This document shows, piece by piece, positions 1 through 7,789 of a stretch of DNA of 64,000 bases. Within the stretch, counting starts at the first letter, position 1; each line of letters begins with the position of its first letter. The DNA comes from Agrobacterium tumefaciens (lineage in GTDB: Bacteria > Pseudomonadota > Alphaproteobacteria > Rhizobiales > Rhizobiaceae). The stretch spans positions 1,043,501 to 1,107,500 of the forward strand of contig NZ_CP072309.1 of assembly GCF_017726655.1 (NCBI RefSeq). The letters run 5' to 3'. The translations under genes and the position numbers were made by a program. The notes under the pieces are model-generated. The model saw only the letters and a list, made by a program, of their open reading frames with translations. It did no database searches and had not been told where the DNA came from.

Positions 1-572
1 GCCGGCAGGATGTAGGGGACCGTGACGCGCATGAAGGCGATAAACGCGTCCGCACCGAGATCTCGTGCAGCATCAACGAGATTGGCAGGCATGGAACGCA
101 GGCGCGTCAGCACCATGATTACCACAAACGGTACCGCGTGGACGGTATGGGAGAGGATAATCGCGAAGGTGCCCGTGGGGATATCAACCATCCGGATGAA
201 TATCCGCATCGAGATGGCGTTGATCAGGCCGGGAACGACGGCAGGCAGGCAGGCGAGCGCAAAGAGAATGGCCTTGCCGCGGATGCCTTCGGTTGAAATC
301 AGCAGGGCAATCCACACACCGATGACGGTCGCTCCGATCGTGGTGGCAAACGCTATTCCGACCGAATAAAGCGAGGCTTCGATGAACTGCTTGTCCTGAA
401 GTACCTTGCCATACCAGTCCAGGGTCCAGTTGCTGATCGGGAAGGCGATGAAGTTTGCGTCCTTGAAGCTCATGGCCATCATCAGGGCCAGCGGCAAAAG
501 CAGGTAGATAACGAAAATGGCATAACAGGCGCCAAGTGCCGTCTTCGGAAGGTCGTTTAAGGGGGACCGCAT
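1..572 (-). CDS. ABC transporter inner-membrane permease, PotC type (3' end outside window)
   Basis: The frame opens with ATG at 572 behind a TAGGAGAAG ribosome site that overlaps the end of the preceding permease gene, and it runs off the left edge of the window, so only about 190 residues are visible. The protein starts with a short polar segment and a membrane helix (YAIFVIYLLLPLALMMAMSF), followed by further hydrophobic segments. The loop DAARDLGADAFIAFMRVTVP matches the EAA loop that docks on the ATPase in binding-protein-dependent importers. By order and family it is the second permease of a polyamine/opine-type (PotABCD-like) importer. The ATPase is not visible and probably lies beyond the edge. 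Substrate is inferred only from family. Confidence 0.9.
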   Translation of the reverse strand, partial: MRSPLNDLPKTALGACYAIFVIYLLLPLALMMAMSFKDANFIAFPISNWTLDWYGKVLQDKQFIEASLYSVGIAFATTIGATVIGVWIALLISTEGIRGKAILFALACLPAVVPGLINAISMRIFIRMVDIPTGTFAIILSHTVHAVPFVVIMVLTRLRSMPANLVDAARDLGADAFIAFMRVTVPYILP

Positions 573-581
573 CGTCTTCTC

Positions 582-1565
582 CTACATCAGCCGGACAGAG
601 CGACCGCCAACGACGCGCATGAAGAGACCTACCGTTGTCAGCGACACGGCGAGCATCAGCATGGCGAAGGCAGCGCCTTCAGGCCATTTGTCGTTGGAAG
701 AGTGGAAAAGCGTCGCGATTACCTCCGGGAAGATGACGGCGTTCGGCCCGCCGAGCAGAAGCGGAGCGGCGAAGACGCCGACGGCCGTGAGGTAGACCAG
801 GCTGCATCCGGACACGATACCGTCTTTCGACAGCGGCAGGATAACGCGGCGGAAACGTTGGAAAGGGCTTGCGCCGAGATCAGCAGCGGCGTGCACGAGC
901 TGTACCGGGATCTTTTCTATGGCTGAGTAGAGCGGGAGCAGCATGTAGAGCGCGAGGAGGTAGATGACGCCAAAGCTCAGCGAAAAGGACGTGTAGAGCA
1001 TCGGGATGGGCCGATCGATGAGTCCGATCTCGCGCAACAGAACGTTGACGGCTCCGCGATTGGCCAGCAGCATGATGACGGAGAAGGTACGGATCAGTTC
1101 TCCGGCCCAGAACGGGATGAGCAGGAGCAGCAGCGCGCGCGTACGCTGTTTCGGCTGGAGCACCTTTGCCACGTAATAGGCAACCGGATAAACGATCACC
1201 AGGGTCGAAACGGTAACGACGGCCGCAAATACGAGGCTGCGTATGAAGGGCAGCATATAAATCGAATCCGAGAAGAACAGGGCATAGTTGGCGAGCGTAT
1301 AGCGCGTGGCCTCGTTCGGTTGGGGCGGATAGTTGTCCGTGAAGCTGATATTGGCCATTTGCAGGATCGGCCCGACATGCAGGACGAAAAGCCATATCAC
1401 GGGTATCCCGGCAAGGAGTGCGAGTCGCGCGGGGCGACTGTCTGCCAGCCGACCTATGGTGGTTCGGTAGAGGGCTGATCCTGTCACCTTGCCAATCCAT
1501 CCGGAATAATGCGCCGGGGCTGGCGCGCCTTCCTCTCGCAATTCAGTCATTGTCGTGTTCACCAT
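582..1565 (-). CDS. ABC transporter inner-membrane permease, PotB type
   Basis: This 327-residue membrane protein has about six hydrophobic segments (first near residues 45-65) and the EAA-type loop AAADLGASPFQRFRRVILPL around residues 226-246. It pairs with the PotC-type permease starting 9 bases downstream and with the binding protein just upstream (gap 1566-1644), so the three are probably co-transcribed. Family members move polyamines, opines or related amino-acid derivatives. The ATG at 1565 follows GGGAACGATC, a weak ribosome site, and a second in-frame ATG lies five codons later, so the exact start is open. Together with the divergent opine-dehydrogenase-like gene at 4165, an opine-like substrate is possible, but this is inference. 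Confidence 0.93.
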   Translation of the reverse strand: MVNTTMTELREEGAPAPAHYSGWIGKVTGSALYRTTIGRLADSRPARLALLAGIPVIWLFVLHVGPILQMANISFTDNYPPQPNEATRYTLANYALFFSDSIYMLPFIRSLVFAAVVTVSTLVIVYPVAYYVAKVLQPKQRTRALLLLLIPFWAGELIRTFSVIMLLANRGAVNVLLREIGLIDRPIPMLYTSFSLSFGVIYLLALYMLLPLYSAIEKIPVQLVHAAADLGASPFQRFRRVILPLSKDGIVSGCSLVYLTAVGVFAAPLLLGGPNAVIFPEVIATLFHSSNDKWPEGAAFAMLMLAVSLTTVGLFMRVVGGRSVRLM

Positions 1566-1644
1566 GATCGTTCCCAGCTCTGGACAAGCTTTTTATTGGG
1601 GGTTGCGAACCCGGCGCCGGTCGGGTTCGCATCGCATCGATAAT

Positions 1645-2745
1645 TCAGGCAGCCTTGATTTCGGCGGCTGCCTTGTCGATCATCGCGTTCTTCATCGCAC
1701 GGTTGACCGAGCTGAAGAACTTGATGCGCTCCATCTGGTCCTGTGGGAGCGCCATGGCGGCCCGTTCGCGGTCGTTGAGCAGCTTGTCGACGCCATCAAA
1801 GGCCGAGGCGAAGCCCGACTGCCGAACCATGGCAGCCCCGATTTCCGGCGAGGCGAGAATGGCGTCCAGGAAAGCATAGGCAGCGTCCGCATTCGGACCG
1901 TTCTTCACCACGTTGAAGGAATAGAGGAACCCGTAGGTGCCCTCCTTCGGAACGGACAGCTCGATGGGGTGACCGTCCATGATCAGCTTGGCTGTCGGTC
2001 CGGACCAGGCTTGCGCCACGTAGATGTCCTCGTTCAGGAACATCTGCTGAACCTCGGAGCCCGCATCATAGTATTTGCGGACCTTGTCCTTTTGGCTGAT
2101 CAGGAAGTCACGCGCCTTGTTGGTGGCTTCCTGGGCGATGGCTTCCTTGCCCTCGTAGGTGACGTAATCGCCGTCATTGCCTTGATAGAGCATGGTCAGC
2201 GAAAGGAAGTCCGAGATGATGTAAGATGTCAGCCCCTTGTATTCGTCGTCGAACATCATGCCCCAGCTGTCGGAAGGCTTGGTGTATTCCGTGTTGCGGG
2301 CCAAACCTTCAAAGCCCGCCAGAAGCGGAACGCCGTAGGTGGAGCCGTTGATGGTGAGCTGCGGTGCGCCCTTGTAGGCGGCCGCCAACTTGTCCCAATT
2401 CTTCAGTCTGCTGGTATCAAGCGGCGAAAGGAGGTTGGAACCGATGAACTGGGAGAGCCGGTGGCCGGTTACCGTCACGATATCGGTCGACGGCGTGGCA
2501 CCTTCGGCCGTCAGAATGTTGTATTGCTTGCCCTGATCGTCCGTCAGACGGATGCGGATCTCGATCCCCGTGTCCTTCTGAAACTGGTCGATGAAAGACT
2601 GCGGAACGAACTTGTCATAGGTCGTGATATTGACGACCTTGCCCTGCGCATGGGCGGAGCGCATCAGGCTGGGGGCCGCCAGGATACCGGAGCCGGCAGC
2701 GAGCAGTTTGAGGGTAGAACGGCGGGTCGCTTTAAACTCTTTCAT
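1645..2745 (-). CDS. ABC transporter substrate-binding protein, PotD-like, Tat-exported
   Basis: The protein has 366 residues. Its N-terminus carries a twin-arginine signal (TRRSTLKLL at residues 7-15, then a hydrophobic stretch and SAHA|QG near residue 33), so it should be exported folded to the periplasm. The body resembles the PotD/spermidine-putrescine group of extracellular solute-binding proteins, for example VVNITTYDKFVPQSFIDQF at the start of the mature part. ATG at 2745 sits behind AAAGGAGAGTGCC, a strong ribosome site. It lies between a LysR gene and two permease genes on the same strand and should deliver the ligand to them. A Tat signal is not the usual choice for this family but does occur in rhizobia. 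Ligand unknown. Confidence 0.93.
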   Translation of the reverse strand: MKEFKATRRSTLKLLAAGSGILAAPSLMRSAHAQGKVVNITTYDKFVPQSFIDQFQKDTGIEIRIRLTDDQGKQYNILTAEGATPSTDIVTVTGHRLSQFIGSNLLSPLDTSRLKNWDKLAAAYKGAPQLTINGSTYGVPLLAGFEGLARNTEYTKPSDSWGMMFDDEYKGLTSYIISDFLSLTMLYQGNDGDYVTYEGKEAIAQEATNKARDFLISQKDKVRKYYDAGSEVQQMFLNEDIYVAQAWSGPTAKLIMDGHPIELSVPKEGTYGFLYSFNVVKNGPNADAAYAFLDAILASPEIGAAMVRQSGFASAFDGVDKLLNDRERAAMALPQDQMERIKFFSSVNRAMKNAMIDKAAAEIKAA

Positions 2746-2796
2746 GGCACTCTCCTTTGTTTTTTTTGATCGGGTCGACGGGGCAGAAAATTCTGA

Positions 2797-3777
2797 TCAG
2801 GGAGCGTCCCCTTCGACGGTTCCCCCATAGGTGACGTCAGCCACACGCCCCGAGGCGCGCGGATCGTGGGCGATGAAATCCGGCATGCGGGCTGAGGCGA
2901 CGCGGATGATAAGCTGTATCAACTCCTGGGCGGTTGCCGACAGCGGGCGCGCTGTCGCCGAGAAAATTCCCCAGAGAAACGGAATGTCGACGTCGAGCGG
3001 TCGCACAGTCACGCCCGCGGTCAGGGGACCGTAAGCGGTGGCCGGTTCGACGATCGCAATCCCCATGCCTGTCGACGCGACCTGTACCGCGCTCATCGCC
3101 GCGCTCGTGGCGATGATCCGCCCCGCACGGACATTTGCGTCTTGCAGGGCCTTGTCCACGCGGCGGCGCAGGCGGAATGGGTTTGCGAGCGTGATGACCG
3201 TCTGGTCAGCGAGGTCCGTGATTGAAACGACATCCTTGGCGGCAAGCGGATCGTTAACGGCCAGAACTGCGGCACATCGCCCCTGGAAGTAGCCATGCGC
3301 CTCCAGGCCCGGTTGTTCGGCCGGAAGCGACGTCACGCAGAAATCAGCGGTACGGCCGAGCACCGCCTGGACAGCAGCCTCGGCTGGCATGCTTCTTAGA
3401 AAAACAGTGTGAGGCAGAAGCGCTTCGGGCAACTCCGCAAGAGCGAGCGGTACCATTCCCGTGGCAAAAGCAGGCGTGGCGGCGATCTCGACCGGCTCAG
3501 GCTCCTTGAGACTGATCCGCTGGGCCCGGTTGCGCAAATGCTCGATGCCGCTGATGAAGCGCTCGGCTTCGGCGTGGAAGGCCACTCCCTTGTCACTCGG
3601 CATGATACGCGGGCCATTGCGATCGAACAGCGCAAATCCAAGCGACGTTTCGAGATCTTGGATGAGGCGCGTCACCTGAGATTGGGAACGATCAAGGAGG
3701 CGCGCAGCACCGGTAATGCTGCCTGCGGACATTACCGCCAGAAACGCCTCCAGTTCGCGTATCTCCATCGCTATCAT
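2797..3777 (-). CDS. LysR-family transcriptional regulator
   Basis: The 326-residue protein has the classic LysR helix-turn-helix at its N-terminus (EIRELEAFLAVMSAGSITGA, then SQSQVTRLIQDLE) and a periplasmic-binding-like effector domain from about residue 90. It is the first gene of the minus-strand block leading into the binding protein 51 bases downstream and faces the opine-dehydrogenase-like gene at 4165. It therefore probably controls uptake and metabolism of the same compound. Two starts are possible: ATG 3777, with AAAGGA three bases ahead, and ATG 3768, which gives the more typical LysR N-terminus MEIRELEAF. The effector is unknown. Confidence 0.93.
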   Translation of the reverse strand: MIAMEIRELEAFLAVMSAGSITGAARLLDRSQSQVTRLIQDLETSLGFALFDRNGPRIMPSDKGVAFHAEAERFISGIEHLRNRAQRISLKEPEPVEIAATPAFATGMVPLALAELPEALLPHTVFLRSMPAEAAVQAVLGRTADFCVTSLPAEQPGLEAHGYFQGRCAAVLAVNDPLAAKDVVSITDLADQTVITLANPFRLRRRVDKALQDANVRAGRIIATSAAMSAVQVASTGMGIAIVEPATAYGPLTAGVTVRPLDVDIPFLWGIFSATARPLSATAQELIQLIIRVASARMPDFIAHDPRASGRVADVTYGGTVEGDAP

Positions 3778-4164
3778 GCATCCTTTGCATTATGACAAAT
3801 TTAATGTGCATTAAACGCATGATATCTGCTAGTGACAAAAGAGAATTTTTCGTTTGAGCCGGAGAGGATGAAAAAGACGGCTGCTGACGCCGCGCTGTGC
3901 AGAAAATTTGGCTACATGCCTTAGCTTTTGCCAATGTAGCAGACGCTTTTGCTCGACGCAGCGATATGTGCTGAGGGGTTAGGCAAGGTTCTGCTAATTA
4001 ACCAGGCAAAGCACGCGTGAATATGGCTGTAGCAGGCAGGACAAGATGATGCATTTGCGTAACAGTCGGTCCACAAAGTTCAAAACCGGGGTTTTGATGT
4101 GCGTGCCAATCAGTGACCAGAGGGCGGGTCCATCCCAACTCCTACAACCGAAAGGATAGATGAC
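3778..4164. other. Divergent control region between LysR gene and opine-dehydrogenase-like gene
   Basis: This stretch of 387 bases has no convincing gene. It is AT-richer than its flanks near 3780-3860. It holds the near-palindrome TTAATGTGCATTAA at 3801-3814 (12 of 14 positions symmetric) and the inverted pair ATGCA/TGCAT at about 3776-3790, immediately upstream of the LysR start. Such sites are where LysR proteins usually bind to regulate themselves and a divergent target. The half near 4000-4140 shows no structure I can interpret. Confidence 0.5.
3801..3814. promoter_or_regulatory. Possible LysR operator
   Basis: TTAATGTGCATTAA is symmetric at 12 of 14 positions and lies 24 bases upstream of the LysR gene start. 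The T-N11-A pattern expected for LysR operators is present within it. The assignment rests on position and symmetry only. Confidence 0.4.
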
Positions 4165-5247
4165 ATGCGGATAGCCATTCTTGGTGCGGGATCGATTGCT
4201 TATGGCATGGCGGCATTTCTCGCCGCCGCGGGGCATCGCCCGTCCCTATGGTCACCCTCCGGTCGCAGTGCCAATCCATTGGCGCAAGGTGAAAAGCTCA
4301 ACGCCAAGGGAGCTTTTGATTTCGTCGGCCCCGTGGAGGTTGCGGCAAGCTGTGAGGGCGCCATTGCCGATGCGGATGTGGTTATCATTGCCATGCCGGC
4401 CAACGGTCATCGCGCGGCTATCGGTGCAGCGCTGCCGCATCTGCGGTCGAACCTGCCAGTCATCATCAGTTCCCATAGCTCCTTTGGAGCGCTTTATTTG
4501 TCGAAGCGGCTCGCCGAGCGCCGGCTCCATCTGCCGATCATCGCCTGGGGAACGACGCTCCTGACGGCGCGCCGTCAGCCGGATGAACGCAGCGTCGTCG
4601 TGAACACCGTTCGCCAGAAGGTGGACTTTGCCACCTTGCCCAAGTCGGCGGCAGCACAGGGCCAAAGCCTGTGCACTGAACTCTTCGGCGATCGTTTCGT
4701 CGAACGTGACGGTTTGCTCGCCATCGCCCTCTCAAACCTCAATCCTCAAAACCATCTCGGGATCGCATTGCTCAATCTGACACGCATGGAAAAGGCAGAG
4801 AGCTGGGGACAGGGTGAACATGTGACCCCGGCGGTCGGGCAGTTGATCGAAGCGCTCGACGCCGAGCGATTGTCAATCGCCGAGAGCTTTGGCCTTGGGG
4901 TGAAGACAGTCCGAGAGCACTTTTCTCTCTCCTTCCATGTACCCCTTGCCTCTGTGTCGGAAATGAACCAACAGATGCATCGCGAGGGACGAGGCGGGAT
5001 GGGACCTTCCTCCATCGACAGCCGCTATATCTACGAGGACGTACCGTTCGGTCTTTTGCCGACTGTTCTTCTTGGCCGCATCGTCAACCGTCCTGCGATC
5101 CTTCATGAAGCCGGTATTCGCATCTTCACCGCGTCGGTCGCGCGCAATTTGGAAGCCGACAATGACCTGCTGCCGGAGCTTTCGCTTGATCATCTCACTC
5201 CGAGGGAGCTGCGGGACCTTTGCGAAAGCGGATTTTTGCCGGCATAA
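4165..5247 (+). CDS. NAD/NADP octopine/nopaline dehydrogenase family protein
   Basis: The 360-residue protein begins with a Rossmann nucleotide-binding motif (ILGAGSIAYGMAAFLAAAGH, residues 4-23). Its C-terminal half contains SRYIYEDVPFGLLPTVLLG, a recognisable block of the opine dehydrogenase domain, and NPQNHLG near residue 191 supplies the histidine expected in the active site, although the usual HP dipeptide is HL here. Family members reductively condense an amino acid with a keto acid, or run the reverse. In soil bacteria the oxidising direction would break down opines. ATG 4165 follows AAAGGATAGATGAC. The gene stands alone on this strand, divergent from a LysR regulator and a PotABCD-like importer. 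Substrate and direction cannot be told from sequence. Confidence 0.87.
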   Translation: MRIAILGAGSIAYGMAAFLAAAGHRPSLWSPSGRSANPLAQGEKLNAKGAFDFVGPVEVAASCEGAIADADVVIIAMPANGHRAAIGAALPHLRSNLPVIISSHSSFGALYLSKRLAERRLHLPIIAWGTTLLTARRQPDERSVVVNTVRQKVDFATLPKSAAAQGQSLCTELFGDRFVERDGLLAIALSNLNPQNHLGIALLNLTRMEKAESWGQGEHVTPAVGQLIEALDAERLSIAESFGLGVKTVREHFSLSFHVPLASVSEMNQQMHREGRGGMGPSSIDSRYIYEDVPFGLLPTVLLGRIVNRPAILHEAGIRIFTASVARNLEADNDLLPELSLDHLTPRELRDLCESGFLPA

Positions 5248-5274
5248 CTAGCGCGCTTTCCTTCAAGGCTCGCG

Positions 5275-5316
5275 AATGCCTTCGAGGACGTGGACCGTTG
5301 GCACGTCCTCTGCATT
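5275..5316 (+). terminator. Hairpin terminator between convergent genes
   Basis: GAGGACGTG (5284-5292) and CACGTCCTC (5302-5310) form a perfect 9-bp stem with a 9-base loop. An outer AATGC/GCATT pair extends it, and TTTTGATC follows. It lies between the end of the opine-dehydrogenase-like gene and the end of the TetR gene, where it could serve both. Confidence 0.7.
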
Positions 5317-5348
5317 TTGATCAACATCCGTTCCGGCTCGGGCGAAAG

Positions 5349-5945
5349 CTAACGCCGCAGCCCGTCCATCACCAACCGCACAATCCTGTGCGCGCGGTCA
5401 CGCCAATCCGGACCTTCGGGAATGGAATAAATGCCGAAGAGCGCGTTGAGGACATCTGCACCCTCAATGTCTCCCTTGACCGCACCAGCCTCGACGGCAT
5501 TGTTCAGTAGCTCTTCGAACGCCGTATGCAAAAGCTTCGACCCCTCCGCAAAGAGGGCGGAATTGGATGTAAACAGAAGCTTCAGGCTGTTCGCCATGCC
5601 CCTTTTCGCGGCCATGTAGCTAACGAACCGGTTCATCCATTCTTCAACGGCTTTCGCGGGCTCTTCTTCCCGCATCAGATCGCGCGCAGCCGTCGCCAGA
5701 ATTTCCAGTTCGCGGCGATAGACGCCTTCGACCAAATGTTCGCGGGTCGGAAAATGCCGGTACAGCGTGCCGATACCGACGCCAGCAAGCCTGGCAATAT
5801 CTTCCAGCGAAGCGGCCGCGCCCTGCTCTGAAAACGCCAGCGCCGCAACGTCTATCAGCTTTTCCCGGTTTCGCCGTGCGTCTGCGCGCAAGGGGGGCGG
5901 TTGAGACGGAGGCGTCTGCTCCTTGGGCACGGAAGGCCACTCCAT
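5349..5945 (-). CDS. TetR-family transcriptional repressor
   Basis: A protein of 198 residues if ATG 5945 is used (MEWPSVPKEQ); a TTG at 5972 would add nine residues. The DNA-binding helix-turn-helix SLEDIARLAGVGIGTLYRHF lies about 45-65 residues in, after the typical start RENREKLIDVAALAFSEQGA-like segment (here RNREKLIDVAALAFSEQGAA). The C-terminal ligand domain resembles the TetR_C group seen in detergent/aldehyde-responsive regulators, but the ligand is unknown. The gene is divergent from the molybdenum-enzyme operon, and a 22-bp perfect palindrome lies at 5983-6004 between them. It probably represses both itself and that operon. Confidence 0.92.
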   Translation of the reverse strand: MEWPSVPKEQTPPSQPPPLRADARRNREKLIDVAALAFSEQGAAASLEDIARLAGVGIGTLYRHFPTREHLVEGVYRRELEILATAARDLMREEEPAKAVEEWMNRFVSYMAAKRGMANSLKLLFTSNSALFAEGSKLLHTAFEELLNNAVEAGAVKGDIEGADVLNALFGIYSIPEGPDWRDRAHRIVRLVMDGLRR

Positions 5946-5982
5946 GAAAAATCGCTTGACGAACGATCGCAAGCCACTAAGT

Positions 5983-6004
5983 TAAACGGAGGCGCCTCCG
6001 TTTA
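5983..6004. promoter_or_regulatory. 22-bp perfect palindrome, probable TetR operator
   Basis: The half-site TAAACGGAGGC is followed immediately by its exact reverse complement, giving 22 symmetric bases with no central gap. It lies 38 bases upstream of the TetR start and 150 bases upstream of the XdhC gene. A palindrome of this length between a TetR gene and a divergent operon is the usual form of a TetR operator. Confidence 0.8.
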
Positions 6005-6155
6005 CCGGTGCGCCATTCGCTTCTTTAAATCAGATTGGAGGCGGATGTCATGCCGAAATCAAACAGTGGCGGTGGTGAGCATCTCACAACTCGAGGGTTC
6101 CCGAGGAACTTAACAGCCCGTCACTCATTCTGATGTCACAATGCGGGAGGCACTT

Positions 6156-7142
6156 ATGACAGGATCGGCCGATAGCATCCGACATAACGTCAATGCCGCG
6201 GATTGGTTGCATCGCAGCGTCGAAGCCCCGATCTTGGCGACGCCGCGAAAAGCTTTTTCCACCGACAGGGCTTATGACGTCCTGAATTTTGCCATCGCCA
6301 ACTTCAAGGCGGGGCTTGGCGTGGCACTATGCACCCTGGTGGAGATACGCGGTGGCTCCTCGCGTCCGCTTGGCGCGCAGATGGCGGTTGCGCAGGACGG
6401 CAGCTATTGTGGATATGTTTCGGGCGGATGCACGGAGGCGGCCATCGCCGCTGAAGCCTTGCAGGCCATGCGAAGTGGCCATGATCGTTTCGTCATGTTG
6501 GGCGAGGGCTCGCCATTCTTCGATATCGTCCTTGCCTGCGGCGGCGGTATCACCGTCGCTATTCATCTTGTCAAAGACGTTGAGCCGCTCTGTTCCATCA
6601 ACATGCTCGTCGATCAGCGCCGATGCGCGTCCTTGTGCTATCGGCCGGGCCTCGAACAACTTTCGCTCGGATTGGAGGGAACGCAGATCGGGTGGAACGG
6701 CGAGACCTTCGTCACCTGCTACCGTCCAAAGGTTCGTATGGTCCTTTCGGGACGCTCTCTTGAGGTCGAGACAGCCGCCAGTATCGCAAAAGCCGCAGGA
6801 TACGAGGTTTTCCTTCTCGAGGGCACTGAACCCGATCATCCTCCGACCTTTATCGACCCCGACACGGCTGTTGCACTCCTCCAGCACGACCTCGATCGGG
6901 AAATGCCGGTGCTGGAGGCAGCGCTGCGCGCATCACCTTTCTACATCGGCGCTCTCGGCAGCTCCCGAACCCATGAGAAACGGGTCGAGCGATTGCGCGA
7001 CCGTGGTCATGCGGATGAGGCGATCGCGCGGATCAAAGCGCCGATCGGCGTATTCGGTAGGGCAAGAGACGCGCAGTCGCTGGCACTGTCGGTCATCGCC
7101 GACATCGCCTCGGCGAGACAGTCATACGTGACGCAAAGCTAG
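6156..7142 (+). CDS. XdhC/CoxI-family molybdenum-cofactor chaperone
   Basis: This 328-residue protein has an N-terminal XdhC/CoxI region (VALCTLVEIRGGSSRPLGAQ, then the conserved SGGCTEAAIAAEAL) and a C-terminal Rossmann-like XdhC region (FYIGALGSSRTHEKRVERL). Proteins of this family bind molybdopterin cofactor, help add the terminal sulfur ligand and insert it into xanthine-dehydrogenase-type enzymes. I place the start at ATG 6156 because CGGGAGGCACTT precedes it; an ATG at 6141 has no ribosome site. It is the first gene before the three enzyme subunits (gap 113 bases). In E. coli the equivalent gene, paoD, follows paoABC, so the order is reversed here. Confidence 0.9.
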   Translation: MTGSADSIRHNVNAADWLHRSVEAPILATPRKAFSTDRAYDVLNFAIANFKAGLGVALCTLVEIRGGSSRPLGAQMAVAQDGSYCGYVSGGCTEAAIAAEALQAMRSGHDRFVMLGEGSPFFDIVLACGGGITVAIHLVKDVEPLCSINMLVDQRRCASLCYRPGLEQLSLGLEGTQIGWNGETFVTCYRPKVRMVLSGRSLEVETAASIAKAAGYEVFLLEGTEPDHPPTFIDPDTAVALLQHDLDREMPVLEAALRASPFYIGALGSSRTHEKRVERLRDRGHADEAIARIKAPIGVFGRARDAQSLALSVIADIASARQSYVTQS

Positions 7143-7255
7143 AACTGCCGCCGGATCGACAAATCCGACAGCAGCCACACGCAGACAAACACCATGAGCT
7201 TCATAGGTGCCGCCTGAAAATTTCAGTGCGGACCTTCAGATGAGGGAGATGTCCA

Positions 7256-7789
7256 ATGCAATTTAACGTCAACGGAACAGCAGTGGAGGTGGAGGCAGAC
7301 ATCCGCACGTCGCTGCTTGATCTCATGCGTAACTATCTGGGGTTTACGGGCACGAAGAAGGGCTGCGATCAGGGCGCATGCGGCGCATGCACGGTGCTGG
7401 TGGATGGCGAGCGTATCAATTCCTGTCTCGCGCTTGCGGTTCAGTATCAGGGCCGTAACATCACGACTGTGGAAGGCCTCGCGGCCAACGGCAACCTTCA
7501 TCCGTTGCAAAAAGCTTTCATTGAACATGATGGCTTTCAATGCGGCTATTGCACGCCGGGGCAACTCTGTTCCGCCGTGGGCATGGCGGGCGAGATCGAG
7601 CGAAACATCCCGAGCGTCGTCACCGCTGATCTTTCGAGCGACAGCGTCATCATCGATGACACCGAAATTCGCGAACGCATGAGCGGCAATCTCTGTCGCT
7701 GCGGCGCCTATAACGGCATTGTTGAAGCCATTTCTGAAACGCTGGTCCAGCCGACCGCGATGCAGACCGACGAGAGGGCACGGGCATGA
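7256..7789 (+). CDS. paoA: Aldehyde oxidoreductase [2Fe-2S] subunit, PaoA-like
   Basis: The 177-residue protein carries both iron-sulfur motifs of the small subunit of xanthine-oxidase-family enzymes: the plant-ferredoxin type CDQGACGACTVLVDGERINSC at about residues 41-61 (written in part: CDQGACGACTVLVDG) and the helical-domain type CGYCTPGQLCSAVG with NLCRCGAYN near residue 150. It passes electrons from the molybdenum centre to FAD. Unlike E. coli PaoA it shows no twin-arginine signal at its N-terminus, so the complex should be cytoplasmic. The gene overlaps the FAD subunit gene by four bases (ATGA). ATG 7256 follows GAGGGAGATGTCCA. Confidence 0.93.
   Translation: MQFNVNGTAVEVEADIRTSLLDLMRNYLGFTGTKKGCDQGACGACTVLVDGERINSCLALAVQYQGRNITTVEGLAANGNLHPLQKAFIEHDGFQCGYCTPGQLCSAVGMAGEIERNIPSVVTADLSSDSVIIDDTEIRERMSGNLCRCGAYNGIVEAISETLVQPTAMQTDERARA

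Noticed and set aside
1555..2769. A 404-codon open frame on the plus strand opposite the binding-protein gene
   Set aside because: It mirrors the minus-strand gene over its whole length, has no family-like pattern, and the minus frame has a signal sequence, a ribosome site and clear PotD-like sequence.
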